Below, piece by piece: positions 1 through 12,000 of a stretch of DNA of 64,000 nt. Position 1 is the stretch's first letter. Each line of letters opens with the position of its first letter. A program made the translations under genes and the position numbers. The notes below the pieces were generated by a model that had not been told where the DNA came from, made no database searches, and saw only the letters and a list, made by a program, of their open reading frames with translations. The stretch is from Chrysopilus asiliformis (Eukaryota > Arthropoda > Insecta > Diptera > Rhagionidae), in the NCBI GenBank assembly GCA_964034945.1, contig OZ035960.1:113371324-113435323 (forward strand), in the 5' to 3' direction.

Positions 1-1009
1 TTATTGAAAGACCCTTCACAAACCGAAATAGTTCTCGGGTTCGAGAAAGTTTCACAAAATTTTGAGACTGGGAATATGGATTTTTCCACATTCCCAAAAT
101 AATGACAGACACACATTATCCCATTATATTGTTATCATATAAAAGCTGTAATACCCAAACGATTATTAACTCAATTTTGAAAATGTACGTGGAAGGAATG
201 AATGACGTTTTACATTGACTTCAACTCCAGAAAATCTTTCTGTCATTAATTGGACTGGAAATTTCATTTGCATCTATTTTTACGCAAATATCATTCGAAT
301 AAAAAAAAAGAAAAGGGAAAAAATAGATCTAATTGAATGTTATACGCTTTTGGTTGGCAATATTTTGCCAGCCGACGTTTAAAGTGGCTCCAAAGTTTAT
401 TTCGATGTTGAAAAGGAATTACTTCGAAAATAGCAAACTAGCACGGCCGGACATAGTCGTCAATTAATCATTTCAAGTCCACCATTTAATCAAAATCTTA
501 TTTAATTTTTGCTACGCAAGTATTGAACTGTCCGAAAGCTACGTCACTGGACCAATGGACCAAATCGAAACTCATCCGCTAATCATTGAATCTAATTTAG
601 AAATAAGAAAAAACTATTTTTCTTAATGCAAGTTAAGATGGAAATATGAAAATATGCAAGCAACGAAATTACAAATTGAAAGAAAAAACTTCATCCGCAT
701 GTTTCTCTGCCAAAACTCGCAAAAACTACTAAAATCTCGTTGATCATGTTCGCATTTCAAAGACATTGCTATGAATTCAACCGTGATCTTTAATTTATTT
801 GAATTGACAAATTTATCCATTGACCGAATTTCAATTCTAGGTGATTTATTTTACTAATTTAAGGGGCTAATATATGTATAATAAATCTGTACGTTCGGTT
901 TAATGGTGACAGGGATACATTGTTGATCAGGTGATTCTTTAAGGAAATCCATAATATTATAAACTGTAATCAACTATTTTAAAATAACACAAGATTCTTA
1001 ATATAAATC
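1..1009. other. No recognised feature
   Basis: AT-rich sequence with short A/T runs. No credible coding frame, RNA gene or repeat structure was recognised on either strand. Confidence 0.5.
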
Positions 1010-1170
1010 TAATATACCCTTTGGTTTCACCATTCGGGTATAAAAAAAATACCCCATCAAAATTTCATATAAAATTTTATTTAAAAAAAATTAGTGTCTT
1101 TATGTTTGTATGTTCAGACCTAATTCGAGAACGGCTCAACCGATTTTGATGCTGTTTTCCTTAAGTGTTG
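1010..1170. repeat. Family B-like repeat end plus degenerate shared module
   Basis: A TATACCC-to-GGGTATA palindromic terminus (about 1013-1045) resembles the end of the family B repeats at 14.2, 57.7 and 58.5 kb. At 1120-1155 follows a worn version of the block found beside CTGT tracts in families A, B and C (GAGAACGGCTCAACCGATTT). The rest of a B element is missing, so this is probably a fragment of a related family. Confidence 0.5.
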
Positions 1171-1216
1171 CTTGACCATTTGATAAGGATATAGGCTACC
1201 AGAGTTAATGCCCCAT

Positions 1217-2203
1217 AACTGGGGTGACCATATTTTTTTGCTAGAATCCAGGACAAATAATCTGAGGCGAGCGGGAATGTGACGGCGGAGTGTAAGGAAA
1301 ATTAACGCTTCGAAATTAATCGTGAACATCGTGAATCGTGAACCTGAACGAGTACAATTTTTTTCCTTTGTGGTACAATTTAGTACAATTTTAGTACAAT
1401 TATTCTACAAAAAAAAAATTTCTTCCGAAACCAAAAAATATTTTTTTTTTCGATTTTTGAGAAAACTGTACTAGTACACTTTTTTTTCTTTGCGGTACAA
1501 TTTAGTACAATTTTAGTACAATTATTCTGCAGAAACATTTTTTCCTTCCGAAACAAGACTGTCGATTTCTCGCGAAAAATCGTTTTTTTCGATTTTTTTC
1601 AATTTCCGAGGAACCTGAACGAGTACACTTTTTTTTCTTTGCGGTACAATTTAGTACAATTTTAGTACAATTATTCTGCATCAAAAAAAAATTTCTTCCG
1701 AAAACACTGCCGGCTGGTCTTTTTTCAATTTTTAATTTCTGTCGAATCCTTTCGAGTACAATTTTTTTAAAATGCAGTACAATTTAGTACAATTTTAGTA
1801 CAATTTTTTCATGTAAATTTTATTTCGAGTTTCCGCACTTCGCAAGCCAAGTTCACATAGGTAGAGGAAAGAGGGTTTGTTTCAATTGTCGTTTCTTGTT
1901 GTGATTCTAAAAAAAAGTTTTATCGGTTTTTTACATCGTCAAAGTACTATAAAATTGCACCGCAGGCAAAACTTTTAAAAACTATTGAAATTTATTTATT
2001 GAAATGTGCCGCAGGTGATTTTTTCAAAACAAAAATGCACTAGAGTAAGTAATTTCAGAGGATTCGAAGTCAATTTTTAATGATTAAGAGATTACAATAC
2101 CAGATTGCAGAATACCGGGATAAAAGTATAGTTTCCGGGACGCCGGGAACACGTGACTAAATCCGGGACTGTCCCTATCATTCTATGAAATATTGTCACC
2201 CTT
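1217..2203. mobile_element. Putative old TIR element (hAT-like) holding a tandem array
   Basis: The left end (GGGTGACCATATTT) and the reverse complement of the right end (GGGTGACAATATTT) match, followed on both sides by AGAAT and GGACA-type motifs. This resembles degenerate hAT inverted repeats. No 8-bp target duplication could be seen and there is no transposase. The interior holds the 1347-1811 tandem array. Family assignment is inference and weak. Confidence 0.35.
1347..1811. repeat. Tandem repeat, about four units of ~130 bp
   Basis: Units start near 1347, 1470, 1614 and 1748. Each contains a GAGTACA-poly(T) stretch, GCGGTACAATTTAGTACAAT, a second TTTTAGTACAAT and then TTCTTCCGAAA-like sequence. 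Units differ mainly in the spacer after the TAGTACAAT core. No coding capacity. Confidence 0.75.
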
Positions 2204-3578
2204 TTGCCACTTTGATTATTCCATATTTTTGAAAAATTTGGTAGCACAACGTATTAAAGGGTGGTCGAAAATTTGCACCATAGCAAAACAATATTGAATC
2301 GTCGCTGTTATGTCGAGTGAAATTTTTTTCCACTATATTTAATACAGATGTTGGCCAATTTTAATAGAAATAAGCTTTTTCTAGAACATTTCACAAAAAA
2401 ATATTACCTTTATAAAAATTTATACAATTTACAAGTCACACACCATTGAAAAATCTATTTCTATAACTTTGGAAAAGGCAACCCGACTCGAACAAAAATC
2501 GAACGGAATGAAAATCTGAAAAAGGACAACATAAAAAACTGTCCTTTTGAGGAAACCTGTGAGAAAATAAAACCAATAAAACGGGGGAAAAATGTCATTG
2601 TGCCCCAGTGTGAGAAAAGCCCAAGAAAAATTGGACAAACCACGTCACTTGGATGCCATTTGGGCCTAAGCTAAACCGATAACCACACTATATTCCCATA
2701 TCTGTATATCACCAGGTCAATAACAACAAAAACAAAAAAAAAACAATCCTACGTTATCGACAAACACCTAAATTCGTGTTGGCTCATTGTACGCACGATG
2801 GTGAATTTTCATATCCAGATTCATCCACTTTTCGCAGAAAAACCAGGATCTCTGATTATATTTTTTATGGGTGTGATCTAAATCGGGATGGATAATGTTT
2901 ATGTTTTATGGACATGTGTATAATATGTATATATGTTGATCTACCACACTTGACCTGTATGAAAAGTAAGAACAAAAATCCAATAGATTATAAGATTGTT
3001 ATATGGAGGTGTTACGCAAGAAAATACCGAGAATATTTCTTAAGGATAGAACCAAAATAATGGAATAATAAATAAAGTTATGTGAAGTCCTGGAAGATTG
3101 AAAATTATTTCTAAACAGGTGGAATATTCAAGTATACATAATTGCAAAACTTATACTATAGTGCGTTTTTTTTTATACACGTTTTTTGTTAAACACACTG
3201 TTATCCATCAAAATATCTAAGAAAAAATTCAATATCTTCCCGAGTTTTTATGAAATTGTAAAAAAAAACACCGTTTTTGTTGAAATAAAAACCGAATAAA
3301 ACCCAATAACCATTAATTTTACTTTAGGGGAAAATCGACAAGAGTCCATCTATTCTTTAGAAAAACGTCCTTGAAGAAATGTTCCAACTTATTGAGACTA
3401 TAAATAAAATTTAAATTCTTTTATCACATCAGTCCTTCTATATTTTAATTGAATTATGGCCGACCATAAATTTATGTTTGTTTCCTTATGCCCATATAGC
3501 TTGATATAGTAAAGGCTACTCGAAAATATATGTTACGACATTTCATAAGTAGATAAATTTATGGGAGAATAATATTTT
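2204..3578. other. No recognised feature
   Basis: AT-rich, with TATGTATATATGT-type simple sequence near 2925. Small open frames around 2430-2640 have no recognisable domain and overlap in two frames, which argues against coding. Confidence 0.45.
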
Positions 3579-4500
3579 TACTTTCTTCTACGGAGTATAA
3601 TAAAGTATTGTATTCATGAAAAATTTCGACCTCTTAATTTTGCCTAAAAAACATTTCCCGATCACTCCTGAGTCAATTGGAGTCATATTTAAAAAATGTC
3701 TTTCTGTCTGTCAGTCTGTCTGTCAGTCTGTCTGTCAGTCTGTCAGTCTGTGTACAAGATTTCTCAAAAACTAATAGAGCTAGCGCCATGAAATTTTATG
3801 GGCATGTTGGGTCCTGAAATGGGACGATCCTATCAACTTTTGGTGGAAATCCGTTAACCGGAAGTATCCAAAATGGCGGTTTTTCAAAAATCGCAATTTC
3901 GTTTTTCTCGATTTACTCCCAAACTACGCGTTTTTTAGTGGCCTTAAGTATGACAAAACTTGGAGAAAATAAAATTTCCCACACTTTTGTCTTTAGCTAT
4001 AACTCGATATCTCCACGCGTTATCGAGATAAACCGTTATTTAAAAAAAAACAGTTTTTTGCGATTATCTCGAAAACTAACGGGTTTTTGCTGACTGAATG
4101 TATGAAGTGAATTAATGAGAATGGCATTCTGCACAATTTCGTCTTTTACCGTTATCCGTTATATTTTACCGTTATTGAGATATTTTCATTAATATATAAA
4201 AAATCATATTTTTGCGAATAATTTGCAAACTAACGGTTTTTCGACAAATTAATTTAAGGAAGAATTGGAGATGTTAAAATTTTCTGCCTTTTTGCCATTT
4301 ACCGTAAATTGATATCTTTTACAGTTCTCAAGTTATCTCAAATTTTGTACGTTTTTGATATTTTTGAATGAACCAAGAATTTATTGGGAGGTCGTCTTAG
4401 GTTGACAACGCGACAGGGCTCTAGCGTAAATTGCACAGGGTCGTAGATTTTGTAGAAGAAAGTTTTGTGTTGACCACAACTGATATTTTCTTATAATTTT
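3579..4500 (+). repeat. Family A repeat, copy 1
   Basis: A ~0.9 kb interspersed repeat. It starts with CTTTCTTCTACGGAG, has a (CTGT)n tract at 3702-3750, a conserved block after it (TTTCTCAAAAACTAATAGAG), several CGAGATA/CCGTTA motifs, and ends near TGACCACAACTGATATTTT. An inverted copy lies at 8558-9480. The first and last parts contain ACTTTCTTCTAC and GTAGAAGAAAGT, which look like terminal inverted repeats. No coding capacity; a non-autonomous DNA element is likely but the superfamily is unknown. Confidence 0.75.
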
Positions 4501-5087
4501 GCTTATTCTTGTTGCGTCTATTTCATAATTTCAACAACACGTTTTATGATATTTAAGGCTAATTACGTAAAAATTTCGTACCTTCAAATTTAAGGCTTGT
4601 GGCACACTAGAGCTAAACTATGCAACTATCCCTCTCGGACGCTTAGTTCAGGATTCAACTACGTCAGATAACTTCGTCCCCATACACAATGTGATCGTAC
4701 TATGAATTTAGCAAATGTTTTCCATGTACAAAACTTGACTCAAGTGTGCAATGGGATTAAAGATTTTCGTGACAAAAATTCAAAGGTTTTCTTATGGTTT
4801 CCGCTCTTATGGTACTACTTGTAAAATTCTGTCATCATCATCAACGGCGCAACAACCATGGGTCTCGTATACGCTTGACTAACAAAGATTGCCAGACAGA
4901 CAACCCGGTCCTGCGCCGCGGTCATCCCAATCGATATCCTGAACAAATTTCTTTGGTCCTGGCTTGGAGAAATTTCTTTCTCTAGCAGATAAACAAATTT
5001 GAACGCGAGCGTCAAACGTAACGTAAGTTTACAGTTTGTAAAAAAAGGGTCGAAAGGAAATAGTCGAATAGAGTCAAATCGTGATAT
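4501..5087. other. No recognised feature
   Basis: Sequence between family A copy 1 and the 20-bp satellite. Nothing with family resemblance; overlapping short frames at 4794-5015 on opposite strands have no known domain. Confidence 0.4.
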
Positions 5088-5458
5088 TGAGGTGGTCTAC
5101 AGCTTTTTGAGGTGGTCTACAGCTTTTTGAGGTGGTCAACAGCTTTTTGAGGTGGTCTACAGCTTTTTGAGGTGGTCTACAGCTTTTTGAGGTGGTCTAC
5201 AGCTTTTTGAGGTGGTCTACAGCTTTTTGAGGTGGTCTACAGCTTTTTGAGGTGGTCTACAGCTTTTTGAGGTGGTCTACAGCTTTTTGAGGTGGTCTAC
5301 AGCTTTTTGAGGTGGTCTACAGCTTTTTCAGGTGATCTACAGCTTTTTGAGGTGGTCTACAGCTTTTTGAGGTGGTCTACAGCTTTTTGAGGTGGTCTAC
5401 AGCTTTTTGAGGTGGTCAACAGCTTTTTGAGGCGGTCTACAACTTTTTGAGGTGGTCT
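5088..5458. repeat. 20-bp minisatellite, about 18 units
   Basis: Uniform head-to-tail repeat of a 20-bp unit (GAGGTGGTCTACAGCTTTTT). Most units are identical. Variant units (GGTGGTCAAC, CAGGTGATC, GGCGGTC) sit near 5125, 5330, 5415 and 5435, and divergence rises at the right edge. No open frame follows the period. Confidence 0.95.
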
Positions 5459-6583
5459 AAAATCTTTAGAAAAATTCGCATTTAAAAACCAGCCCGGAAA
5501 TGTTTTTGATATTTTCTGAGCTGACTCCTAACATCGGACGAATTGGAAGTGCTTAAGAAACGTGGCCAAAAATTTCGATATCGAAAATTTTCACAACAGC
5601 AATACATCCTGCGTCTAATAATAAATAAATAAAATAACATGATATTTGAAACCATCATCTAGTTAAACGCTTCAATCAATAAAAGCGCTTTCTAGAACAA
5701 CCAACACCTTACAATCAAAAGATTTTGAAAAGGGAAAGGATATCCGGCGTTTTTTTCTTTCTTGGAAAGGAAACAAAAGTTAGTTTCGCAGAGCTAACAT
5801 ATAAATGCCCAAAAATCGACTCGATATATTTTAAGATAAATTGCCATCACACAGGAAGTGATTTACCACACGGACTGATTGATTTCCATACAATTTATGT
5901 TTTTCATCCTTTTATTTTCACTTTTTTTCGACTTACTTGTTTCGATCAATTTGACAGTTTTTTCGATAAAATATTGATAGAAGCATGTAAATTTGATTGG
6001 CTGTTCGTTATACGTGATTTTCGCGACTCCCTACGGTTGTTAAGCCTGAATCGGAAAAAAAAACTTACTTAGCCAAAAATACCCTCATATGAGATGAGGT
6101 TGCCCGTCGTGATATCGATGTTGATATTTTGTGGTAACACGAATTTTTGACTACATACGCTTCGTTATTTCGGTTCCGCGCTTTTTTCGGTACAAACATG
6201 TGTGTGTGTGTGTTTCCAAAATCGCACCAAAAAAAATTTGTAAATAAATAAAAGTGTTTTTCCCTCAAACTTATATGGAAAAAAACCATTGAGTAGCTTA
6301 TTTTCTGTCCTCACGATGTGATATCGGAATTTATGGCTTTTTGCTGGAACATATCACAGAAATATATCACAGTATAAATTATATTTTTCCATCAAAGCTT
6401 TTATTATTGATATAAAAAATACTTTGAAGTGTCCCAACTCAATCCCAAACGATTTTCCCCATCTTTACAACAACGAAAAAACCAGCAACCAATTTTTTTT
6501 TCGTACCCTTAAATCGCTTCATGTGTATAATGTGGGGGTTGCGTTGATGCGATGCCTTCATCTAATCGAACTTGTCCAAAGTA
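5459..6583. other. No recognised gene
   Basis: Mostly unique AT-rich DNA. A 115-codon open frame at 5725-6072 begins with TTG rather than ATG and has no recognisable domain; probably chance. A (TG)n run lies near 6200. AATAAATAAATAAAATAA at 5618-5635 could be an old LINE tail, but no RT sequence precedes it. Confidence 0.4.
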
Positions 6584-7876
6584 ACACATGGATCAATAAG
6601 TCCCGAGACTAACAATGAAAACAACATTTTTTTTGCCAAATTTTTTTTTATTCATCAATATAATCACCTTTTAGGGTGATACAATCGTTCCAACGCTTTT
6701 CCAATTTTTCAATACCATGTTTATAAAAAAAATTATCTTTCGCTTCAAAATAAGCTTCAGTTTCAGCGATGACCTCCTCATTTGAGCCAAATCTTTTTCC
6801 CTGGAGCATTTTTTTAAGATCAGCAAAGAGCCAGTAGTCACTGGGGGCTAAATCTGGCGAGTATGGGGGGTGGGGAAGCAGATGAAAGCCCAATTCGTTC
6901 AATTTTGCCATTGTTTTCAACGACTTGTGGCAGGGTGCATTGTCTTGGTGAAAAAGGATTTTTTTTCTCTGCATGTGCGGTCGTTTTTTTGCGATTTCCT
7001 CCTTCAAACGCACCAGCAAGTCAATATAATAATCACTGTTGATCGATTTACCTTTTTCGAGGTAGTCAATGAAAATCACGCCATGCGTATCCCAAAAAAC
7101 TGACGCCATGACTTTGCCAGCTGACTGCTGCGTTTTCGGACGCTTCGGACGGCTTTCGCCAGCTGTGCGCCACTCAGATGACTGCCGCTTCGACTCTGGA
7201 GTGTAGTGATGTATCCATGTTTCGTCCATGGACACGTAACGACGCAAGAAATCTTTTTTATTGCGAGTAAATAGCGATAAACAGCTTTCTGAATCATCGA
7301 CTCGTTGCTGTTTTTGTTCCATCGAAAGCAATCGCGGCACCCACTTGGAAAAAACCTTTTTCATGCTCAATTTTTCATGAAGGATAGTAAATGCACTTCC
7401 ATATGATATCTGTGTTATCTCAGCAATCTCACGGAGCTTCACTTTACGATCTTTCATTATAATTTTTGTCACTTCACTCACATTTTCCGGTGTAACGGCT
7501 TCCACAGGTCTACCCGAGCGTTCCGCGTCATTTGTGTCGGTACGACCACGTTTAAACTCGGCAAACCACCGACAAATCGTTGCTTTTGATGGACAAAAGT
7601 CCGGGTAACATTTTTCAATCCATTGTTTCGCTTGCACGGTGTTTTTACCCATTAAAAAACAATGTTTTATCAGAACACGAAACTCGGTTTTTTCCATTTT
7701 TTAAACAAACTACAAAACGACTTTACTCCAACCTCGATAACTCAGCTGTTTCTGGTCCGATCGACTTAAAATTTTGACACGTTTCAAGCAAAGGTTAGTA
7801 CTCTAGAAAGACGTGGTTACTGGTTTACTACGAGCGTCATCTCTGGGTTAGTCTCGGGACTTATTGATCCATGTGT
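6584..7876 (-). mobile_element. Full-length mariner (irritans-type), copy 1
   Basis: A 1,293-bp element bounded by TA target duplications (6582-6583 and 7877-7878). The ~30-bp inverted repeats are identical in the parts compared and begin ACACATGGATCAATAAGTCC. It carries one intact transposase on the minus strand. Length, TA duplication and DD34D transposase all fit the mariner family. A second, internally deleted copy with the same ends lies at 20240-21144. The element interrupts no recognisable gene. Confidence 0.97.
6648..7697 (-). CDS. Mariner transposase, DD34D, apparently intact
   Basis: 349 codons, the usual mariner length, starting at the first ATG inside the 5' inverted-repeat side. 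The enzyme cuts and re-inserts its own element at TA sites. Residues 1-110 hold the paired helix-turn-helix region that binds the inverted repeats, with a GRP AT-hook-like motif near 62-64. The linker motif at 119-124 reads WVPRLL instead of the usual WVPREL/WVPHEL. Catalytic aspartates are D158 (MDETWIHHYTPES), D252 (FHQDNAPCH) and D287 (YSPDLAPSDYW), with 34 residues between the last two. No frameshift or stop is present. Close resemblance to irritans-subfamily transposases is recognised from motif order and the C-terminal EEVIAETEAYFEAK block. Whether it is active cannot be told; S156 and L123 differ from what is usual. Confidence 0.96.
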   Translation of the reverse strand: MEKTEFRVLIKHCFLMGKNTVQAKQWIEKCYPDFCPSKATICRWFAEFKRGRTDTNDAERSGRPVEAVTPENVSEVTKIIMKDRKVKLREIAEITQISYGSAFTILHEKLSMKKVFSKWVPRLLSMEQKQQRVDDSESCLSLFTRNKKDFLRRYVSMDETWIHHYTPESKRQSSEWRTAGESRPKRPKTQQSAGKVMASVFWDTHGVIFIDYLEKGKSINSDYYIDLLVRLKEEIAKKRPHMQRKKILFHQDNAPCHKSLKTMAKLNELGFHLLPHPPYSPDLAPSDYWLFADLKKMLQGKRFGSNEEVIAETEAYFEAKDNFFYKHGIEKLEKRWNDCITLKGDYIDE

Positions 7877-7878
7877 TA

Positions 7879-8557
7879 TTAGGCATGGAGTTTATGGATC
7901 GTTTTAGGAACTTGAGTTGCTTTTATATCCGAAATGGAGCCATACAGGTGGGGCTTTTATTCCTTGCTATATACGACCACCACGACCATAGGGAATATCA
8001 TTCGAACGAACGTCTCACGTTAACTGACAGCAACGTCTCCGTCTGTATACGAGATTCTAAGGGCTGAATTGTTGCAGAGAGTTAAGATACCCCCCAATAT
8101 AAGGATATAGAATAGAGCGCACCATTTTAAGTCGGTTTCAGGTAAATTGCTTAAAAATGACTAGAAGGAACGTGCCATCGTGCCACGTAGTATATTGGAA
8201 TTGCTTTTGTTGTTAGGAGAAAAAAATCTTTCAGAATAAAAAAGCGAAAAGGTCAAGTATGTGGTTTTTCAATGGAATCCATCATTTGAAAATGTGTAGC
8301 ACTCAAAATACATACAAAGAGACGGATTGGCTTGCTTCTATAAAGTAAAAGTATTATTTATGAATAAAGAAAATTTTGATATTTTTATTTCCATTCAAAA
8401 AATCGTACATGTGCATACCTATTTTATGGATTGAATATTTTTTTAAATACATATTCAAAAATGATTTTGAATAAAATTTCCCGCCACTACAATCATGTTT
8501 CAACCTTATAGAGATTCAAATTGCCGGCTGCCCGGACAAGTGCAACCATCGGGAATT
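7879..8557. other. No recognised feature
   Basis: Unique-looking DNA between mariner copy 1 and the inverted family A copy. The open frame at 7864-8067 begins inside the mariner inverted repeat and is not credible. Confidence 0.4.
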
Positions 8558-9480
8558 AAAAAAATATCAGTTGTGGTCAACACAAAACTTTCTTCTACAA
8601 AATCTACGACCCTGTGCAATTTACGCTAGAGCCCTGTCGCGTTGTCAACATAAGACGACCTCCCAATAAATTCTTGGTTTATTCAAAAATATCAAAAACG
8701 TACAAAATTTGAGATAACTTGAGAACTGTAAAAGATATCAATTTACGGTAAATGGCAAAAATGTAGAAAATGTTAACATCTTTAATTATTCTTTGAAGTA
8801 ATTTGTTGAAAAACCGTTAGTTTGCAAATTATTCGCAAAAATATGATTTTTTACATATTAATGAAAATATCCCAATAACGGTAAAAGATAACGGATAACG
8901 GTAAAAGACAAAATTGTGCAGAATGTCATTCTCATTAATTCACTTCATACATTCAGTCAGCAAAAACCCGTTAGTTTTCGAGATAATCGCAAAAAACTGT
9001 TTTTTTGGAAATAACGGTTTATCTCGATAACAGGTTGAGATATCGAATTATAGCTAAAGACAAAAGTGTGGGAAATTTTATTTTCTCCAAGTTTTGTCAT
9101 ACTTAAGGCCACTAAAAAACGCGTAGTTTGGGAGTAAATCGAGAAAAACGAAATTGCGATTTTTGAAAAACCGCCATTTTGGATACTTCCGGTTAACGGA
9201 TTTCCACCAAAAGTTGATAGGATCGTCCCATTTCAGGACCCAACATGCCTATAAAATTTCATGGCGCTAGCTCTATTAGTTTTTGAGAAATCTTGTACAC
9301 AGACTGACAGACTGACAGACAGACTGACAGACAGACTGACAGACAGAAAGACATTTTTTAAATATGACTCCAATCGACTCAGGAGTGATCGGGAAATGTT
9401 TTTTAGGCAAAATTAAGAGGTCGAAATTTTTCATGAATACAATACTTTATTATACTCCGTAGAAGAAAGTAATAAATGTA
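8558..9480 (-). repeat. Family A repeat, copy 2 (inverted)
   Basis: Reverse complement of the 3579-4500 repeat over its whole length, with few differences. It begins AAAATATCAGTTGTGGTCAA and ends GGAGTATAATAAAG reversed, followed by GTAGAAGAAAGT. The CTGT tract appears as (GACA)n at 9300-9350. Confidence 0.8.
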
Positions 9481-9654
9481 GTAAATTAATGGTAGATGAT
9501 ATAAAAAATGTAATTCCGAGTTCTTGTAACTAAATAATTCAAAAAATTCCACCACAGGCAAATCAAACGAAAACTTTTAAGAGAAAAATTTGATCCAAGC
9601 ACACCATGAGTAAAAAATGCGCCCCAGTCGATTATTTTGGGTCTAATTTTTAAA
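9481..9654. other. No recognised feature
   Basis: Short spacer between family A copy 2 and the first D element. Confidence 0.4.
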
Positions 9655-9657
9655 CAG

Positions 9658-9889
9658 GGCACCAATCATGTAGTCCGACGCGTCTCTGTCTTTCGACTTC
9701 GACGCCGCTTTTCACTCTTGACTTCGCCATATCTGCAGCTTGAAATTTCGCGGAATCGTCACTATGAATCGAAACGTGATTCTGACTGTCACTCCAAGAA
9801 ATTTGAAGCTGCTGATATGGCGATGTCAAGAGTTAAAAGCTGCGTCGAAGTCAAAAGACAGAGACGCGTCGGAATACATGATTGGTGCC
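9658..9889. mobile_element. Palindromic MITE family D, copy 1
   Basis: 232-bp fold-back element whose two halves are inverted copies. It runs from GGCACCAATCATGTA to the reverse complement at the right end and is flanked by CAG on both sides (9655-9657, 9890-9892). Five copies are present in the window. No coding capacity: open frames across it are translations of the palindrome. Confidence 0.9.
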
Positions 9890-9892
9890 CAG

Positions 9893-11703
9893 AACTCCGA
9901 ATTAAAGCTTCTCAAGCTTCTCAAGCCCGCGTTCTATACTTAAAAAAAATTAATTAAGTTGTGCTTAGCCTACTTAACACGTAGAAATTTGGACGCTTAA
10001 ATAATTTAAGGTTGACAAAAGCACCTGAGTTTCGTTGGTGCAAACGGCTCTAAGTTGCCAGAGAACAGTAACTCCATATTTTGTCCCTTCTACATCTTGA
10101 TTTGATCAAATTCACAGTAGTGACTTTGGCGCCTCTATTTGCTGAAAATATTTGCACCTTTGGGGAGGCAGGTGTAATAAATATTTAAAACAAAACGTAC
10201 TTTTTTCCTGAAAATGATTTTCCTCAAGATTTTCCTTAAAACCATGAATATTCCGTCACCTGAATGCTAGTTTGTGCCATAGGTATAGGTTTTGCCATAC
10301 ACATGGCCCAAACTAGTACTCAGTTGACGATTTGAAGAATTTTCTTTAAAGCCAACAAAGTCTGGTCATTTTTCCTAAGAAAAACCAACATGAAAATAGA
10401 ATTAAAGCAAGAAGAAAAACATGTCGAAACGATTTGGCCAATCGGAAAACTGCCATTAATCAACATGACGTTACGAACAGAAACCGAAACGACAAATTGA
10501 ATTTGTTTGGCGCAACCAACCGACATTAGTTACGCCCGAAAATTTAACAAATGTCTCAAGCCGCTAAAATCGCCTGCACAAGAAATTACGTTTCTGCTAG
10601 GACCCCAGTTCCATCTTAATTAACTGGCTTTGTATATCCCGTGCCTAAAAATTTATATTCAAGCCGCAGGTGAGTCAAATACTACCCCAATCACTTCGTT
10701 GAGACGGAAGATTTTGTGGCAAAAATGAATCTCAGGTAACCTTAAATCAATTAGTTTGCGTTGCTGCTAATTAAAAAAAAAAAGCTGACAGCAACGGTTA
10801 AGGATTTAAGATTTTTTTTTCTCAACCGTGAAAATCGTTTGGACATTTGAAATCCTTATTGGGTGAAGAAAAGGAAATCAATAATTATGTTTCTTGTATA
10901 GCACAATGTGATTTAAATAAACATTTTCCTTGCATTTCCATCTATTTTTTTAGTTGATTTTTTAGTTCAGGTTGGCTTATGGACGCGTTCTTTTTATTAC
11001 CAGACAAATTGGACCAGACAACATTTTTTTCTTGTGCATTTTTTCTAGATAAAAGCTTTTTTTTGTATTTTTTTTTGCTTTTAGTACACTTTTTTAATAA
11101 TTTTTCTTTATTTTTTTACTAGTTTTTTTACTTTTACCGCAATTTTTTTACCACATCTTCAAAAAAAATATGTCAGTCCAAAAAGTCATCATTTGAGCAT
11201 GAATTAACACACCAAAAGTTTCAAACATAATGGAGTACAAATACAGAATATTCAAATTGAAAGATCTTTATTTGAATTGACAGCAACAGGTGTGGAATTT
11301 TGCGCCAATGCCCGAAGAAACGCAAGCGATTCCCTCGACCACATGATAATTTGTAAAACAGTGAAAAACATGATATTTAGAAATTAAATATCACTATAAA
11401 AAAAGTATTAATTTTCGTCGCAAATAGAATCACTTAAAATTGAGTTGTCTGATCTATTTTCCATTTCACACTTTTTCTGTTCGTGGTGATTTTCTTTAAC
11501 TTCACAAAACGACGAAATATCACTTTTTACTTTTCTCTACTATAGGGGGAAGGATTGTATTTATGACGGAGACCGATTCGAGGACGGAAACAGATAGAAA
11601 CTTTCTGATCAGTACGAAATTCAGGCAAAATTATGAGGATGCCCGTCTCAAATTATGAGGATGTCTGATTGTCTGTAGATCTGTCCGTTTTACGTATCAT
11701 AAA
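9893..11703. other. No recognised feature
   Basis: AT-rich unique DNA with T-rich runs at 11030-11150. No credible gene, RNA or repeat boundary seen. Confidence 0.4.
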
Positions 11704-12000
11704 CTAGCTTGCATACCCCTCGTTGCTGGGTTAAGTTTTTTCAAATTTTTTTTTTATGGTCTATGTTAGAGCTGAACTTCAGGCCAATCGGCTCGGTAGT
11801 TTCCCCGCGAAAGAGTAACATAATGCAAAAACTAAGTCTCGAAATCACTTTACCCCCTCCCCTTACTCCCCCCACCTATCGCGCTACTTTTCCGTATGCC
11901 TATGTTGGAACCAGACACTCATGCCAAATTTCAAGTCAATCGGTTCAGCCGTTTTTGCATGAAAGAGGAACAGACAGACAGACAGACACCAACTCATTTT
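11704..12000 (-). mobile_element. Helitron-like fragment, family C copy 1
   Basis: Read on the minus strand it ends in ...GCAAGCTAG followed by T, after a worn ACCC/GGGT hairpin, like family C copies at 23.6, 35.0 and 62.0 kb. It shares the block TGACTTGAAATTTGGCATGA and the (CTGT)n tract with them. The normal 5' end (TCATACTAATATATAAAAATG) is replaced at about 12000 by a family B-type TATACCCGTATGGTGAAAC terminus, so it is truncated or recombined. Confidence 0.7.

Noticed and set aside
19..50. tRNA-like box B (GGTTCGAGA) at the window start
   Set aside because: No box A at the right distance and no cloverleaf pairing; the motif is common by chance.
5088..5458. CRISPR-like array
   Set aside because: Units are contiguous with no unique spacers, and the context is eukaryotic.
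5725..6072. 115-codon open frame
   Set aside because: Begins at TTG, has no recognisable domain and lies in AT-rich non-repetitive DNA; chance frame.
9740..9957. Overlapping 67-106-residue frames
   Set aside because: They lie in family D copy 1 and recur with every D copy in either orientation because of the palindrome.
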